Made by a program: the position numbers and the translations under genes. 64,000 nucleotides of DNA from assembly GCA_030248215.1 (NCBI GenBank), contig JASANG010001572.1, positions 1 to 64,000 of the forward strand, in the 5' to 3' direction. A model generated the notes under the pieces. That model searched no databases. It had not been told where the DNA came from and saw nothing but the letters and a program-made list of their open reading frames with translations. Source of the stretch: Enoplolaimus lenunculus (taxonomy: Eukaryota > Nematoda > Enoplea > Enoplida > Thoracostomopsidae). Positions 1 through 13,200 of the stretch are shown here, piece after piece; the stretch's first letter is position 1, and every line of letters begins with the position of its first letter.

Positions 1-624
1 GCCACAGTCTATGTCATTAATGCAAGCTGTTAATGGCAATTAATTTTTTTCAACAGCCTAACATATGATTGTAAAACTTGCATCTTATACTAGGCCCCAT
101 ATCAAAGGTTGAAAGGTTCAGCGGGAAAGAAAACTAAAACTTAGACTTATACGAGTAACAATGAAATTCACAGCCATAAGTCTTAATATATCACTGTAAC
201 TGGTTCAAATTCAACATTTCTGGATACGTCGGTGTGTAAAATTTGTAAAGCAAAAAATGATGTGTGTTTTCTGAATTAAAATAGATCAACTACAAAACGG
301 CCGTATAGAAGGATTGTAACCAGAACAAAATTTGGTACAATCGAAATTACAAGTTTCTTGCTGGGCCTACTGCAAGATTCATTTTCGGACTTTTCGAGGG
401 GGAAGGAGATTATTTTTTGCGTGGTTGTAAACGTTACAAAAGCGAGTTTTTAGCAAATTTTTCAATATTTCAAGATTAACCAACTGCGTTGAGAGTGAAA
501 TACTTTTTAACATTACTATCCTTTGAATTAAACGTTTATTTGTCTTGTGTCAGTAGCACATGCGATAATGCAAGATTACACTTAAAAATGTTCTTCCAAA
601 AATTAAGTACGCTTTAAAGTTTCG

Positions 625-814
625 AACTCAATTTTATTTGGCCCTGGAGTCATTTATGCGCAATAATTAGATATATTTGACATTTATGGACCCCAATTAG
701 GGTTTACGGACTCTATCCGCTCAAGGACTCTTATTAGGGATACGCATCCTTTATTGACTGGGACTCAAAATGTAAACCTCCTCTTATTACGCCTTTATTC
801 GGGTCACTACAGTA
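625..814 (-). mobile_element. MITE fragment, family with TACTGTAGTGACCCGAATAA ends
   Basis: Read on the minus strand from 814, this begins TACTGTAGTGACCCGAATAA and continues with blocks (CAGTCAATA…, AGTCCTTGAGCGG…, GACTCCAGGGCCAAATAAA) also present at 29.28-29.71 kb. A third copy of the end enters the window at 63850. No coding capacity; non-autonomous. Confidence 0.6.
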
Positions 815-1401
815 CTGCCGAAACCGGAATCGGAATCGCAACTTAAACCGTTGACAAAAGGCTACGAAAAAAGGCATATGGCAATCAAAAATCAATATCT
901 TTAAACTCACAGGTCAGAATCTTTGTTATTATAAAAAAACTCCACGTGGTTTGAATATTAGGAATAAATCAGCAAGCAAAACGGTTGGCTGCTACAAACA
1001 CTACAAAAACAACATATGAGATATAAAATGTATTATTAAATGTTTACTCAACTCTAAAAATCATTCCGTTCGACTGTGTCAACTCACTGAATATCAACAT
1101 GCAAACATGAAACATAAACAACGGACGAACGTTGAAGAAAGCTAATAGAATAATGCTGTTAGACAATGAATGAGCGTTTATAAAAGCTGTTCGTACTGTG
1201 CTTACTACTGAATATAGGTTTAGATTGGTTTTTGTTTGGTTTTATGCTTAAAATGGTGAATGTTTAATTTGATTCCTGCCAGACGAATAACAATCGTGCG
1301 TTGTATATTTGTCAGATTAGACACGCTCGTATTTGGCCGAAGTTTTCCGGCACTTAGTTATATTTAAAATATGTTTCGCTTGAAACACTGTTTGGAGCTT
1401 G

Positions 1402-1606
1402 CACTGCAAAAAATCGGGTAGTCAAATTGACTCCCTCCGAAATAGGCTCTACGGGACTACACAAACTGAGTCAAATTCGACTCCGCCAGAGTCAAACGTG
1501 CGGCTAAATGAGTCGAATTTGACTCTGGCGGAGTCTAATTTGACTCAATTTGTGTAGTTGCCATAAGCCTGAAGAAGTAGATTTGACACACCATTTTTTT
1601 GCAGTG
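1402..1606. mobile_element. Hairpin MITE with CACTGCAAAAAA ends
   Basis: The ends CACTGCAAAAAA and TTTTTTTGCAGTG are inverted repeats about 205 bp apart. Inside, ACTGAGTCAAATTCGACTCC pairs with a reverse-complement arm ending near 1555, so the whole element can fold into one long stem. No coding sequence. Confidence 0.65.
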
Positions 1607-2810
1607 TGCTAAAATGTAACAAAGCGTTGATGGATATAAAGGTTCCATGTAAAGTTTATTAGGGTCTTGTCAGTAGGGGCGGACAGGGAGACAACGGATT
1701 GACGAGACAGAAAGGCTGACGCCTTGGGTTAAGCTTTTACGCTCAGAATTTATATTTTACGCCCGTGGTTAGGCTTAGGCTTACGTTTAGTGATGGGCCT
1801 ATCTGTTTAACATAGGCCGTCCAGTCCATATTGCTTTATATATTGCACGATTTGTTTGTATATCGGAATCGAATATACAAAATCACAGGCAAATTTATGA
1901 GTGGACAATTACAACAGACATATACCCGATTTAGTTCACCACTCTGCATGATCACTACCGCCGTTAAGGCATCTTAGCCCCAACCCCGCCTGTGAGGTAG
2001 GTCCCCGTTGCAAGGTATTATCTAGGGGTGCAGCAGTGTATCTAAAAGCATCGGGCGCATACGCGAAGTTGCATTGCGTAAATGATGACCAATGAAAACT
2101 CGCGAGCGAAACGAGCCAGACAATAGCTCGTTTTCACATTTGCACGGTTCGGACTGTTCGGAGTGAGACATATTTGAGGAATTTGTAAAAGTGCGAAATG
2201 AAAGATTTCGCTAAGGTTCTCTGGAATTAAAAGAGAAAAAATTTCTAAAAAACGACTTATAAAGCATGGAACTGTCACAATTTTGTTTGCACCATGACCC
2301 AGGCAACTGATGCGGTAGTGCATGGCACAAAGTGTACCAGGACGCGTTGCATTTTAGCTCGCCCCCCCTGATTTGGGGGGTAGTCACCACTTAATCTACA
2401 CAGTAAACATAGGAGTTAAAATATAATCAGAGTGACTTTAGCTAAAATTCAAAATATTGGTTCAACGTTCCCCCTTCCCAAATATGGGGGGTAGGTCAAA
2501 AATACAACATCCGCTGGGTACATTGTTTTGTGTACAGAATGTATCCAGTTGCACACTCTTGTGAAAATCATCCACTCTTGATACAACCAATTAGTGGCCA
2601 TTGTGCGGATACCCAATTTATGAATTATGAATGACACATATTATGGAGCATCCACGTTATCACGCTTGCGCTGATGCAAAAAAAGTCGAGTTTGACCCTA
2701 CAAAGAGAGTACATTTTACAATTATAGCTAGAGTGTGTGGATATAAACAACGGTATGGTTAGCTAGTGGTGTTGGTCCGCAGTCTGTCGTAAGGGACTCG
2801 GACTAAAAAC

Positions 2811-3056
2811 ATGGCGTGTTTAGGCGGTATGGACCTTTTAAGGTGCCGCTGTAGACTATTCAAACAAGCAATTTGTCGCATTCAGGAGTTCAGAAATATT
2901 CCAGGCCCAAAATCGGTGCATTTTATAGGCGCAGGGTTTCAGCAGCCCGCAGTGGCTGCGGATAACAGATTTTCTTCAACTAAAAGTGAACTAAACTGGT
3001 CTTCAAAAATTTTATCTTTCATTGAAATGTTAGCGATCAAATTAAAATTCAAATGA
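2811..3056 (+). other. Possible first exon of a mitochondrial-type cytochrome P450
   Basis: An ATG in a reasonable context (aaaaacATGg) opens an 81-codon frame. Its residues 22-40 read IQEFRNIPGPKSVHFIGAG, which resembles the proline-rich hinge (IPGP..…G) after the presequence of mitochondrial-clan P450s. The preceding residues are Arg/Cys-rich without acidic residues, as in a targeting peptide. I found no I-helix, ExxR or heme-Cys motif downstream in the window, and no strong splice donor. It may be a solitary exon fragment or a chance frame. Confidence 0.25.
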
Positions 3057-3162
3057 ATGCAACGTTTTGTAATTTAAGCCACATAAGTTTAATTTGTTTA
3101 ATGATCCTATAATAATAACTTGGATAAATTTACTATCTTGCCTTTAAAATAAAAGATTTGAG

Positions 3163-3640
3163 AATACAGCACAGAAGGCCAATGTTACTTTAAGGGGCGT
3201 AACAGTAGATTAAGCGTATTCCTAAAATACAGCACAGAAGGCCAATGCTACTTTAAGGGGCGTAACAGTTGATTAAGCGTATTCCTAAAATACAGCACAG
3301 AAGGCCAATGTTACTTTAAGGGGTGTAACAGTCGATTAAGCGTATTACTAAAATACAGCACAGAAGGCCAATGTTACTTTAAGGGGCGTAACAGTAAAAC
3401 GCCGGGCCGCCAGGGATTAAGCGTATTCCTAAAATACAGCACAGAAGGCCAATGTTACTTAAAGGGGCGTAACAGTTGATTAAGCGTATTACTAAAATAC
3501 AGCACAGAAGGCGAATGTTACTTTAAAAGGGAGGCGTAACAGTCGATTAAGCGTATTACTAAAATACAGCACAGAAGCAATAGGGAAGGCCAATGTTACT
3601 TTAAGGGGCGTCGGGGGGAAACAGTAGATTAAGCGTATTC
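3163..3640. repeat. 63-bp minisatellite, about 8 copies
   Basis: The unit starts AATACAGCACAGAAGGCCAA and contains GGGGCGTAACAGT and TTAAGCGTATT. Early copies start at 3163 and 3226, exactly 63 bp apart. Later copies carry small G-rich or GC-rich insertions (for example GCCGGGCCGCCAGGG, near 3400), which upset the period. Confidence 0.9.
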
Positions 3641-3676
3641 CTAAGCCTAAGCCTAAGCGTTGCAAGAATATGTTCC

Positions 3677-4020
3677 TACTCTCTAAACGCTTAAACTAAC
3701 TTGATTTAAGCTTAAGCTAATCCACCAGTATTAAACTGACTTTCAGGATTACCTAAGCTAACAGGTAGGTTACGCTTAAACTCATTTAAAATCTTACACG
3801 TTTTTAGTTTAAGCTAAACTTAATGAACTCTTAGATACACGGCTGCACTTGTTATTTAAACTAAAAATAAGTTTACTTAAACACGTGTTAAACTTAAAAC
3901 ACGTGAGTTTAAGTGAAACTTAAAATTCTAGTTTAGTTAGTCTCTCCAGTCATTTAAGTTTTACTTAAACTGATTTTTATTTATTTAAGCAATAATTTAA
4001 GTTTAAAACTTTAGAGAGTA
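3677..4020. mobile_element. MITE, TACTCTCTAAA inverted ends, copy 1
   Basis: A 344-bp element with perfect 11-bp inverted ends (TACTCTCTAAA and TTTAGAGAGTA). The interior is full of TTTAAG/CTTAAA words and the phrase GATACACGGCTGCACTTGTT. It aligns along its length with the copy at 60379-60703. Ends beginning TA suggest a TA target duplication, as in Tc1/mariner-related MITEs. Non-coding. Confidence 0.8.
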
Positions 4021-5286
4021 AGCCTAAGCCTAAGCCTAAACAAAAAAATGTAATCTAGAATCTAAACTTACTCTTTTATAGACCCACCAGTAACCTGGAC
4101 GCGCCTTAAAGTAACATGGGCAGCACAAACCTTGGTGCCAACTGTCAAAAACAAAAAAATCGTGATACCGAAGGCTTTACATTGAATTGGATTAAATGCC
4201 AAGACTTGTGTTTTTAATTAATGATTTAGGATTATCTATAGTACAGCAACTGAATCAGGTGCGTAGCAACGATTTCTTTTGCTGACGAATAAACGACGTC
4301 CTTGACCTGAGACAGGTTATTCTACAGTAATACTGAAGTTTTCGAATCTTTCCAGAAATTTCGGGTGATACATCCTCGTGTCTTTCCCTGGCTCACATAT
4401 CCCCAAGTTGAACGGATTGCACATACTGGAGTATCCACGGCAATCCACGTGTAGGCAGGATATAATTATACGACTGCAAAACAAAACTGTTGCTAACAAA
4501 TTTTTAATAATTTAGCATTAATTCCTTCTATTTTAAGCTTTGGTTCGCCGAAATATATAGTTGTCTCCAAACTAATTAAAATCAAACTTTAAATGTTGCA
4601 AGCAAATATGAAAATATGCAAACAGATTAATACTATTTTTGACGTTTCGAAGTGTCATGTTTGACGTCTAAATGCACCTATTCGCAGGATTCAAAGAATA
4701 TTATTCCTATTAATATTATATCAGAGGCAGTGCAGTCAATTACGGCAACTGTGACATTTCAACTAAAATATAACATTTGGTGACAGTAACCAGAATGGGA
4801 AGCAGGAGGGGGCTCAGCATTTCAAGAAAAAATGATCTACCCCCACTAAAAAGTTATAGCCCCACTGATAAGCTTGTGCTTCCAACCGCATGCGCATGCC
4901 TCTCCTAAAAATTGGTTTGGCTGCCTTAGCTGATATGAATATTTGGCTAAATTAATACTCCATAGTGGAGCTGATTTGTCATCTTTTGAAAGCGAAGTTG
5001 TTCCAGTCCATTCTAAAATCACTGACTTCAAATCCTTAGCGAAAGACTTGTGGATTTATAGATCAAAACAAGCTTATGTAATGTTATTGTTTGGGAGGTG
5101 TCATGTTTCAAAGAATATGACTGATCACAAACCTTGCACATGTTTCTTCTTGTTAAAGATATTGCCATTCATCTTAGAAGTAGGCATCTCTGAGGATAAA
5201 TTAGATATATAAACTCGTAGATATGATCATTATTCTGAATTAGTTTTGTAAAGTCGTTTCGTCAAAAAAATATTTTTAAAGCAGAT

Positions 5287-6089
5287 GCGCGGTTCACGTT
5301 ATAAATGGTGCAGATGGGTCACGTTTTGTCAGGTTCTATATATCGGGGTAGCATTTTCTTTTGTTTACGATGTAACCCAATAATTAATATTAGAAAAACA
5401 GTGGTTGTCTGCTAACATCACGTATCGGTCACGTTTTGTTTTTCAATATCGTATGATATTCCCTACACTGTCTGTCAATATCATATGATCATTTAAAAAT
5501 GTCTACTGAGTCAGTTGCATAACTAGGTTTGCATATGGCAGAATATCGTATGACAGCATGTGCCGTTACCTTTATAAGATATTACGAGACAAATAACAAT
5601 ACTAATAATACGGCGGGAAATGTAAATTTTGACAGGAAAATTTAAAATTTAGCGGAAAACTTATATTTTGGCAGGAAATTTAAATTTTGGCGCGAGAGTT
5701 CAAAATTTCGCTGGACATTTCCAATCTTGGCAGGAAAATTCAAATTTTGGCGGGTATATTGAAATTTTGGCGGATTGCTTATGATACGTAATAAACTACA
5801 TAATTGAATATCATGTAATCCTCCAAATACGTCTTGCTGTCTTTCATATCATATATGCTGTTAATTTGGAATATCATATGATATTCGCCAATATGTCTGA
5901 TAGTGTCATGTGACATTCGAACACTTGTATGTTAAGATAACGGCTACTCCTGTGCTTTGTATAACAATATTACATGATATTCAACTTTTAAGTTTGTTCG
6001 TATATATTGGTAAAAATTTTATGCTGATGTCGAAGCAACATGTGACAAAACGTGACCAGACTGCCCCAATAATAACGTGAACCCTGCAA
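5287..6089. mobile_element. Non-autonomous DNA transposon with ~45-bp inverted ends
   Basis: The left end (GGTTCACGTTATAAATGGTG… GTCACGTTTTGTCA) is matched in inverse by the right end (TGACAAAACGTGACCAGACT… AACGTGAACCCTGC). The interior is AT-rich with many ATATCATATGAT words and a short tandem array. I see no clear target duplication and no transposase. Confidence 0.65.
5612..5775. repeat. ~25-bp tandem array of GGCGGGAAATTTAAATTTT units
   Basis: About six diverged units of the form GGC(G/A)GGAAATTTAAATTTT lie inside the transposon-like element at 5287-6089. Confidence 0.7.
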
Positions 6090-6235
6090 GAGTTGGGCAG
6101 CAAATTAATTCTACAACGGCCAACGCTTTGGTGTTGGAGAATTATTGACAGTGCGCATACCCAAAGACGTATTTATTAAATCACAAAATCGATGTTTTAT
6201 GATGCTTAGTGAAGTGTACATCGCCAATAGGTATT

Positions 6236-6556
6236 AAAAGGGCTACAAGGCGATAAAGAAACGGAAACGGAATACCAAAAGATCAAGCATGAAAGTTTTA
6301 TATGTTTTATTTTTCTACCAAACAGTCTAGCTGATAAATTCACCAAGCTTTCTAAAAGTCTCAAAACAACAATAGAAGGATGTATCGACTCCAAGATTTG
6401 CATAAATTTGCAATTTTATTTTATTGAACAATTGTATAGCATATTTGTAATGAAAAATTGCGAGAACTATACGAATGATAATTTTGAGCTATTTTAGTGA
6501 AAACGACAATTTTGGAATTTCTATAACGGAAACGGATATCCGGTGACACCAGCTGA
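6236..6556. mobile_element. Diverged hAT-like copy (CAGGGTGTAACCGGATA family)
   Basis: The right end AACGGAAACGGATATCCGG followed by TGACACCAG is the inverse of the family end seen intact at 31701-32043 and 35509-35837, and the interior shares AACGGAAACGG words. The left end is unclear. The two overlapping open frames here are inside this repeat. Confidence 0.4.
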
Positions 6557-7273
6557 TACGAGCCAAAACAAGGATAGAAATTATTTGATAAAAGGGTAAT
6601 CATCGCACCACATGTGATTGCTACCGCAATTGATTCGAGGACCTCGCCCGAAAAACTAATATGCATCTCACGCAGTCTGAAGGGACAACGGATTGCTGGA
6701 GTATGGTCAAATTCATTTGCTGCCCGACCCAGACTTGGTAGCAGCGAGTTAAAGGGCGTCATTTCCAGTATAGCTCGAGGAAGTGGTCAGACGGCGTTAA
6801 AATGAACATAATCTAAGTCTTAGTGTTGTAACTGTATTTGCATAGAAATTATTAACATCATAAAGATTTTTCTCAGTTCAAAAGGTCACGACGTAAATTT
6901 TACTTTTTGGAATAATTCTGCAAAGCTGATAAAACTATCAGCTAAAAGCGAGGCTTAAAAATATAGCATATTTGCAATAAAATATATGTTTTATGCATCT
7001 TTATGGTAAGTTTTAAATAAACAGGAGCCCGGATTGCAAATATGGTGCTGTGCGTTGTCGTCGAGTACTACTCGGCTTTTGAGACCAAAATAAAGTATAG
7101 TTGTTTGTATTGCTTGCAATTTACATGCACTAGATTGTTTGCTTGGTTGTTTGCGGCATCGTTATGTTTTAAAGTTCAATTATGTGCGTAGGTTTGTCTT
7201 GAAACAAAAGCGTATTTCATGTCGTTTACAAATTGATAATGTGCTTCCGATAATGGTGTTGTGTTTTTTTCAG

Positions 7274-10200
7274 TTTGGACCACTATTCAACACTTGCACT
7301 TGAAATGGCCTCGCGACTTTTTCAGATTCGAATCAAAGAAGTTTCTCCTGGCTGGATGGAAAATAAGTTAGTTTTGGTTTAGTAAGTAATGTTGTAATTC
7401 GTTTTCTGTAATTTATTATTCATTCCTTAAGCTTTCGTAAGTCAATGTGAGGTTTTGTTGTTTGCGCATGATTACTACTTGTGCATAGTAAAAGTTGTAT
7501 TGCAGCAATAATTGTGATTTTTTCAGGAAAGCGCTGCGTTTGTGCTTAAACGAGTTGAAAGAAACTCTGCAGGCTGCCATACCAGAGCAGGAAATGTATA
7601 AACACATTGCAATGGAAATTGTAACACTTAACAGTGAAAAGGATTTGGTTAAAGCGGCACTGAACGATCCAAGTCATACGTTGTTTACGCTACCCGCGCG
7701 GTAATTCCAAGTTGTTAGCTAAATAGTAATAATAGTTATGGAATAACTGTTTGCTATAAATTAATTTCAATAATTTTTCCTTTCCGCGTCTCATAAGCCT
7801 AATCTGCAGAATGTTTCTTTCCGGTACATATGAGTTCTTGGTTAGCTAAAAAGTTGAATGTTCCACTATTTTTTAATGAAGTAGTTGGTATACGATGAAG
7901 TTAAATTATTTGCCGCATTATAAGTTTTTCAAGCAAAGACAACTAAATTTGTTACGCGCTGGAAGTTTTGAATATCTCGTTGAAAATTCAGGTTTCGTCA
8001 GTATTCTGCCGTCTCAAAACAGTTACAAGATGCTCGCGACGTGTTGGTTGCAAAGAAAGATGAATGGGGATGCATAGCAGACGATTATAAGGTGCGTTTA
8101 GTGGTTTTATAATCGTTAAAGTTGTTTGATGGTATGCTTGAGTTATAAAACAGTTATCATTTAAGCGATAGGTGTATAGATATTTGAATCTCGATGCACG
8201 ATCTACTTGTTTTAAATGCCTATTTTCTACATTAATACTTATGTATCACAAACATGAATGGTGTAGAAGATACGAACTTTCAGTGCTTATCTGAGAATTT
8301 ACTGTAAGCGATTTAGTTTTAAAACAGGTACGCGACTTTGGCTTATTTTTCTGGTTTAAAAATTTAATTGATTCAATACTCACTATGCTTATAGTTACTT
8401 CGCCTCTGTTTGCTTTGAGCGCATGATCTTTTGATTGATGTTAAGATTCTTGCACTTTAGAAGTGTTTTGAAGCATTGCGAAATGTATCTTTGTACGAAA
8501 CTCGAGCAGAAGCGCTGGCAAATGGCGAATCGCCGCTAGAGAAAACGAAAGATTTTCTGCAAAAAGCAGGCCAGCATCAACTTATTGCACAGGTTAGTAA
8601 AATTATGTTTGTGCATTATTAAGGTTGGAACACCTACCGATTAACAAATCATACACGTTAATAAAATTCACAATAGCATGAAGAAACTGAATATGGTCAT
8701 AACAGAGTCATCAATATTGTAATTAGAAACTTTATTTTCAAAGATTGCGTGACGGATAAATCGTGTTTAGCCATCTCGAGATCTCTTTCGATTCATATCT
8801 ATGTACTTGTCAAGCGGCGCAAGACTGTGTCTCTTGTCAAAGTCTTTTGTTTATAAATTTACTGTTTTGTGGAGTCATGTGGCAATTCACATAGTAGAAC
8901 TGATTTGTGTTATAAATCAGTTCTGCGATGAGTACCGGAGCAGCGCGTTTTCCAATGTAATTAGTTGCATCAAATTGTGATGGAATAACTGAAAACAGCA
9001 CATTTTGCTGTCGCACACTGTCATGGGACATTGTCAGTTTTATTTCATTCAGCAACATGATTTTCCTAAGGTAGCTGAATGCATTTGCGTTAAAATCAGT
9101 TGTGTTGTAAGTTAGCACATTTGCTGTCATTAACGTTATAAAGTGTTACTACTTTTTTGTTACATAACCAAATATCGTTAATGGCATGTGGACAAGAGCG
9201 GATAATTTGCCTGGGTCACCGTGGCACATCAACCGTGCCCTGCGTTTTGTCCAATCCCTTCATATTTTTGAGTTTGGAGTGTTATAGTTTCATTTTTATA
9301 TAAATTTTTTGGACCTTTTGATCGTATTCTCATATGTGTGTAGCTGTAACTTTTCAACTAGTAAATGCTGAGGCTCAAAATTCAGCCCGTTTTTCGCATA
9401 TTATTGATTTGCTCTACTCCTGTACCAATTTAGAGTACAAAAACTGCAACAGTTAGTGAGTTTGAAAGCCTATTACTAACTGATGATAGGTGCTATACCC
9501 ATTTGAAAATGGGCCCTTATTGGAATATTAAGTTTTCGTGTATATATTGTAGTCTCACCAACTCGAACAAGATTATTCGGACGCCTTGGCTCAAATCCAA
9601 TCAGATATTAAGACACTTCTTGCTTCATTGTCACACTATACAAGTGTTCAACAATGGATGCCGCTATCGCGATTTGTTACCCATCGCGCATATCAGTGGC
9701 TGCACTGGTTAACTGCAGTATGTGAAACTGACGTTCAAGCAATTACAGTGAGCGCAACACTGAACGAAATTGCAATATCGTCGAATGCAGCCGATTACTA
9801 TCGGACGCCCGTAGCTCAGTTATCGATTGCAACAACAGCGAATGAACTGCGCGGAGCGGTAGATTTGAATAAAGGTGAAAGATGGGAAGGATATGTGATG
9901 ATCGTATTTTGATTTGAAATTTTAATAGCAAAAATTTTGTATTATAAGTGGAACTAGTACACGTAGATACACACATGTGCAACTGGACTAAGGCCTCCCC
10001 GGCGCTAGGCTTTAATTATTGCCTGGTCCCCTAATATTTAAGTGGACTAAATTAAAAAAACACTGGTTTTTAAAAGCTGTAGTGCGTTGTAGATGTAAAA
10101 CATCCGAAAAATAGGCATTCTTAATGCATGCTGTCTTTATTTGCATACGTAGCGTAAACAAATATCTGTTGGAACGATGCCCAAAATACGTATGTGGGGC

Positions 10201-13200
10201 TTTCCAGCTTTAATTTATAGATATTTCGTGATTTCTTTTCACGTAAAAATAGGATATTACTGTCCCGAGTTTGGGGTCGGCTTTTCGAACCGACTGAAAT
10301 GCCTGGGTGGTTATCATTGCATAATTGCAGCAATTTGTCTGCGGGATTCCGGTCCATAAGCGAAGCTCTGAGTTTCGCGGAGCATTTTATATTTTGTGTT
10401 CGGGGATGGAAAGGTGGATCTCCATCTGTCCGTCCGACCATCCGTTCGAAAAGAATCTCACGAACTTTTTTGCTTGAAAGCTTTATAATCCGGGGTAAGA
10501 CCGATAATTAAATAGTAAGCTAATAGCTTGTTTGCATATTAGCTTAATTAGTTAAACTAAAATTAAAACTTTTTGTGTTATTTCTGATTATTAGGGTTGC
10601 AAGCAATCAAATTTAGTACTAAAGGGTTTTTGGATGTGAAAATCTGAACAAATCGTTTTTAAACTGCCAAGACCGATAATTGAATAGTTAGCTAATAGTT
10701 AATTTGCATATTAGCTTAATTAGTTAGGCCTAAATTAGGACTGTTTAAATTATTTCACAAGTATATCCGAGCTTCGCTCGATACATGTAATTTTACTACG
10801 ACTGGCCATTAATAGTACGGTCCAAAATGATGTCATTTAGTTTTAGCTCTATCACCAGAGAATCACACGTTTGACGCCCCACAAGAAATTATGACGCGAC
10901 TTCGTGACGCTGAGAACAATGCGAAATTTTTGTTGAACCAATTTTGGAATGATCAAAAACAGAATGATTTGACTGCGATGAACCAAATTCACACAATAAT
11001 CGCTGTGTTACGGCACATGATGTCCGCCGCAAAAACGGTTGCTGCGTTGGAACAAGAGAATCAATCAATAATTTCAACTTCAACACTTGACAGTTATCTT
11101 ACATCTGTGGTCACAATTTTTTGTGAAGGGAATACAAAGTCGGACGCTTCAATTCAAGTAGTTGGTTTGTTGGAAAAGTTACGTAAAGTGAAAGCTGCGA
11201 ATAGGACATATAATGGCATCGCAGTACAAGCGTTGTTTGATATGACGACGACGATGGCTATTTTAGGTACGAGCAGGTTTGGGGTTCATGCAGATTGTTA
11301 GCTCAATACTATACAAAAATACAGTTACTGTCTCGGTAATCTAACAACCCAATCAAATGCACTATATGTTTCTTTACCGTTATTGTTGAACTTATTATCA
11401 TCGTTAGTGTAGAAAATTTTGAGCAAACTTTCCGTATGAATCTATAGCTGTGAGATTGTTATTATCTGGAAAGCTTTAGCTATGTTTTGCTGCTTTGCAA
11501 AACTTACCTTAGCTTGGTGCAATGTTTCGGTTTCAATCACAAAGTTGTGGTAAATGTGGGATTAATAATTCCACTGCGAGGGGCTGTCATACTTCCTTCT
11601 GATTTTATTAATAAATTATTCGCAGTCTTTGACAATTAGTATATACTGGTTTTAGGGGAAATTTGCCTCGAACATTTGACCACATTCGACGATAACAACC
11701 CATCAACGGAAGGCGAATCAAATGCAAACATAGCTGACTCACATGTTTTACCGGCCGAACAACGTAACAACATTAGGTTGCTTGCCAGCCAGATCAAAAT
11801 GAGTATGGATCATACTCAGCATATCGTATTCTGTTTACAATCGTTTGCCCAATCACTACGCCATGATGTAATTCCTACCTTGATACAAGCAGCGGTCACT
11901 GAGCAATCAAGTTATCAGTTTGTGTCGAGTTCAATTTTTGCGATGGTCGGACAGGTAAGTTTGGGTTTCGTGCTCGCGAATGATTCAGTGTAAAATTGGT
12001 CATTCGTTTTTATAAATGATGTCAATCTGTAAAATTGTAAGACTGACTTTGTACTCTTCCCGCACATGCTTAAGCTTAAAATTAATATTTTTAATGATTA
12101 ATTATTTTGTAGCAGTGATTTGATAATTTGTGAAAAAATAAAGTTGGATTTATGATCGAAGTAATTTGAGGTAATTATGTTTATTTCAGCTGGAAATGAA
12201 TCCTCTTCAACTGGTGCACGTCATGTTGAACACAATGAATGGCAGCGAACCCTATAACGAGCCATTTATACTAACGATACGTTTATTAATGTCGCAGTAT
12301 GTGAATTTTATGAATGAATTGGCAGGCGAGGCATTTGGTGAGTTCCTCATGCTTTGGTGTTAGCTAGCCAGCCGTTTTGTTTACACTATATTGATACGAG
12401 TAAGTTACCGGTTACCGGATAACTGTTTTCTGTGTCACATCCGAGAAAAATTGACCCATACAGATCTGGAATCCCGTATATTGACTCCAGTCGCACCCTG
12501 ATTAATACTGTTTTTATATTTCGGATGTTGTACTTCGGTTGAAAATGTTGATTTTGTTTAATCAGGATCTAGTAATGTCTCTATTACTTTTGCATTTTGT
12601 TTTGCTTTTCATCATTGTAGGTGCTACTGCTGTTCGGCATGCGCTGGATGCCATTAATGCTGCATTCACGAGAATCAGCTATGTGCTTGGTACTGTTGGT
12701 TCGTATTCGGAAAACTTATCGTTTATTAATTGGAGCAACTTCGAAGAAACGCAAATTGCTAGTTCCACTATGGTCGGTTCTTGTGTTTTTCTGAAAATTT
12801 CTCTGAAAAGTTTAAGAGTAGCCATCAGGTCTGTCCTGTAAAAAGTATGCTGTTTTCATTTGCGTTGCTAGAAATTACACATAAAAGCGTATCTGTTTAG
12901 TCCGTGTAATGTAGATTTTAAAATTAAAAATGACTACGTTTTGAACCTGATTTCTTGTTACAGCTTTGCGCTGCTTTTTTCTCGGAAGTGCTGCTTATTG
13001 TGGTAGAGCAAGATATATTTTTTTCATGTGAAATCTCTATATCAGTTTAATCTTTATTTACGTTTTCAGACGATCAATCGCGCAACATACTGCGACGAAT
13101 TGGTGTTTCTGTTTGCCTTTGCGTCTTCGTTTCAAATAATATCATGCGTCAGCGACTTTTCGTCCAGATTTTCAGGTAGATTTCGTTGTCGTGCTCGTAG

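Larger units (their letters stand above)
1..2800. other. No gene seen; short repeats only
   Basis: No exon with supported splice phases or recognisable protein was found. The stretch contains a MITE end near 625-814, a hairpin MITE at 1402-1606 and scattered GCTTAG-type sequence near 1740-1790. It could be intron of the upstream part of SMG1 or intergenic sequence. Confidence 0.4.

Noticed and set aside
3163-3640. CRISPR-like array
   Set aside because: Units are adjacent without spacers and the setting is an intron-containing animal genome; it is a minisatellite.
6421-6805. Overlapping open frames on both strands
   Set aside because: They partly overlap a diverged hAT-like copy and show no family resemblance, including to the SMG1 kinase.
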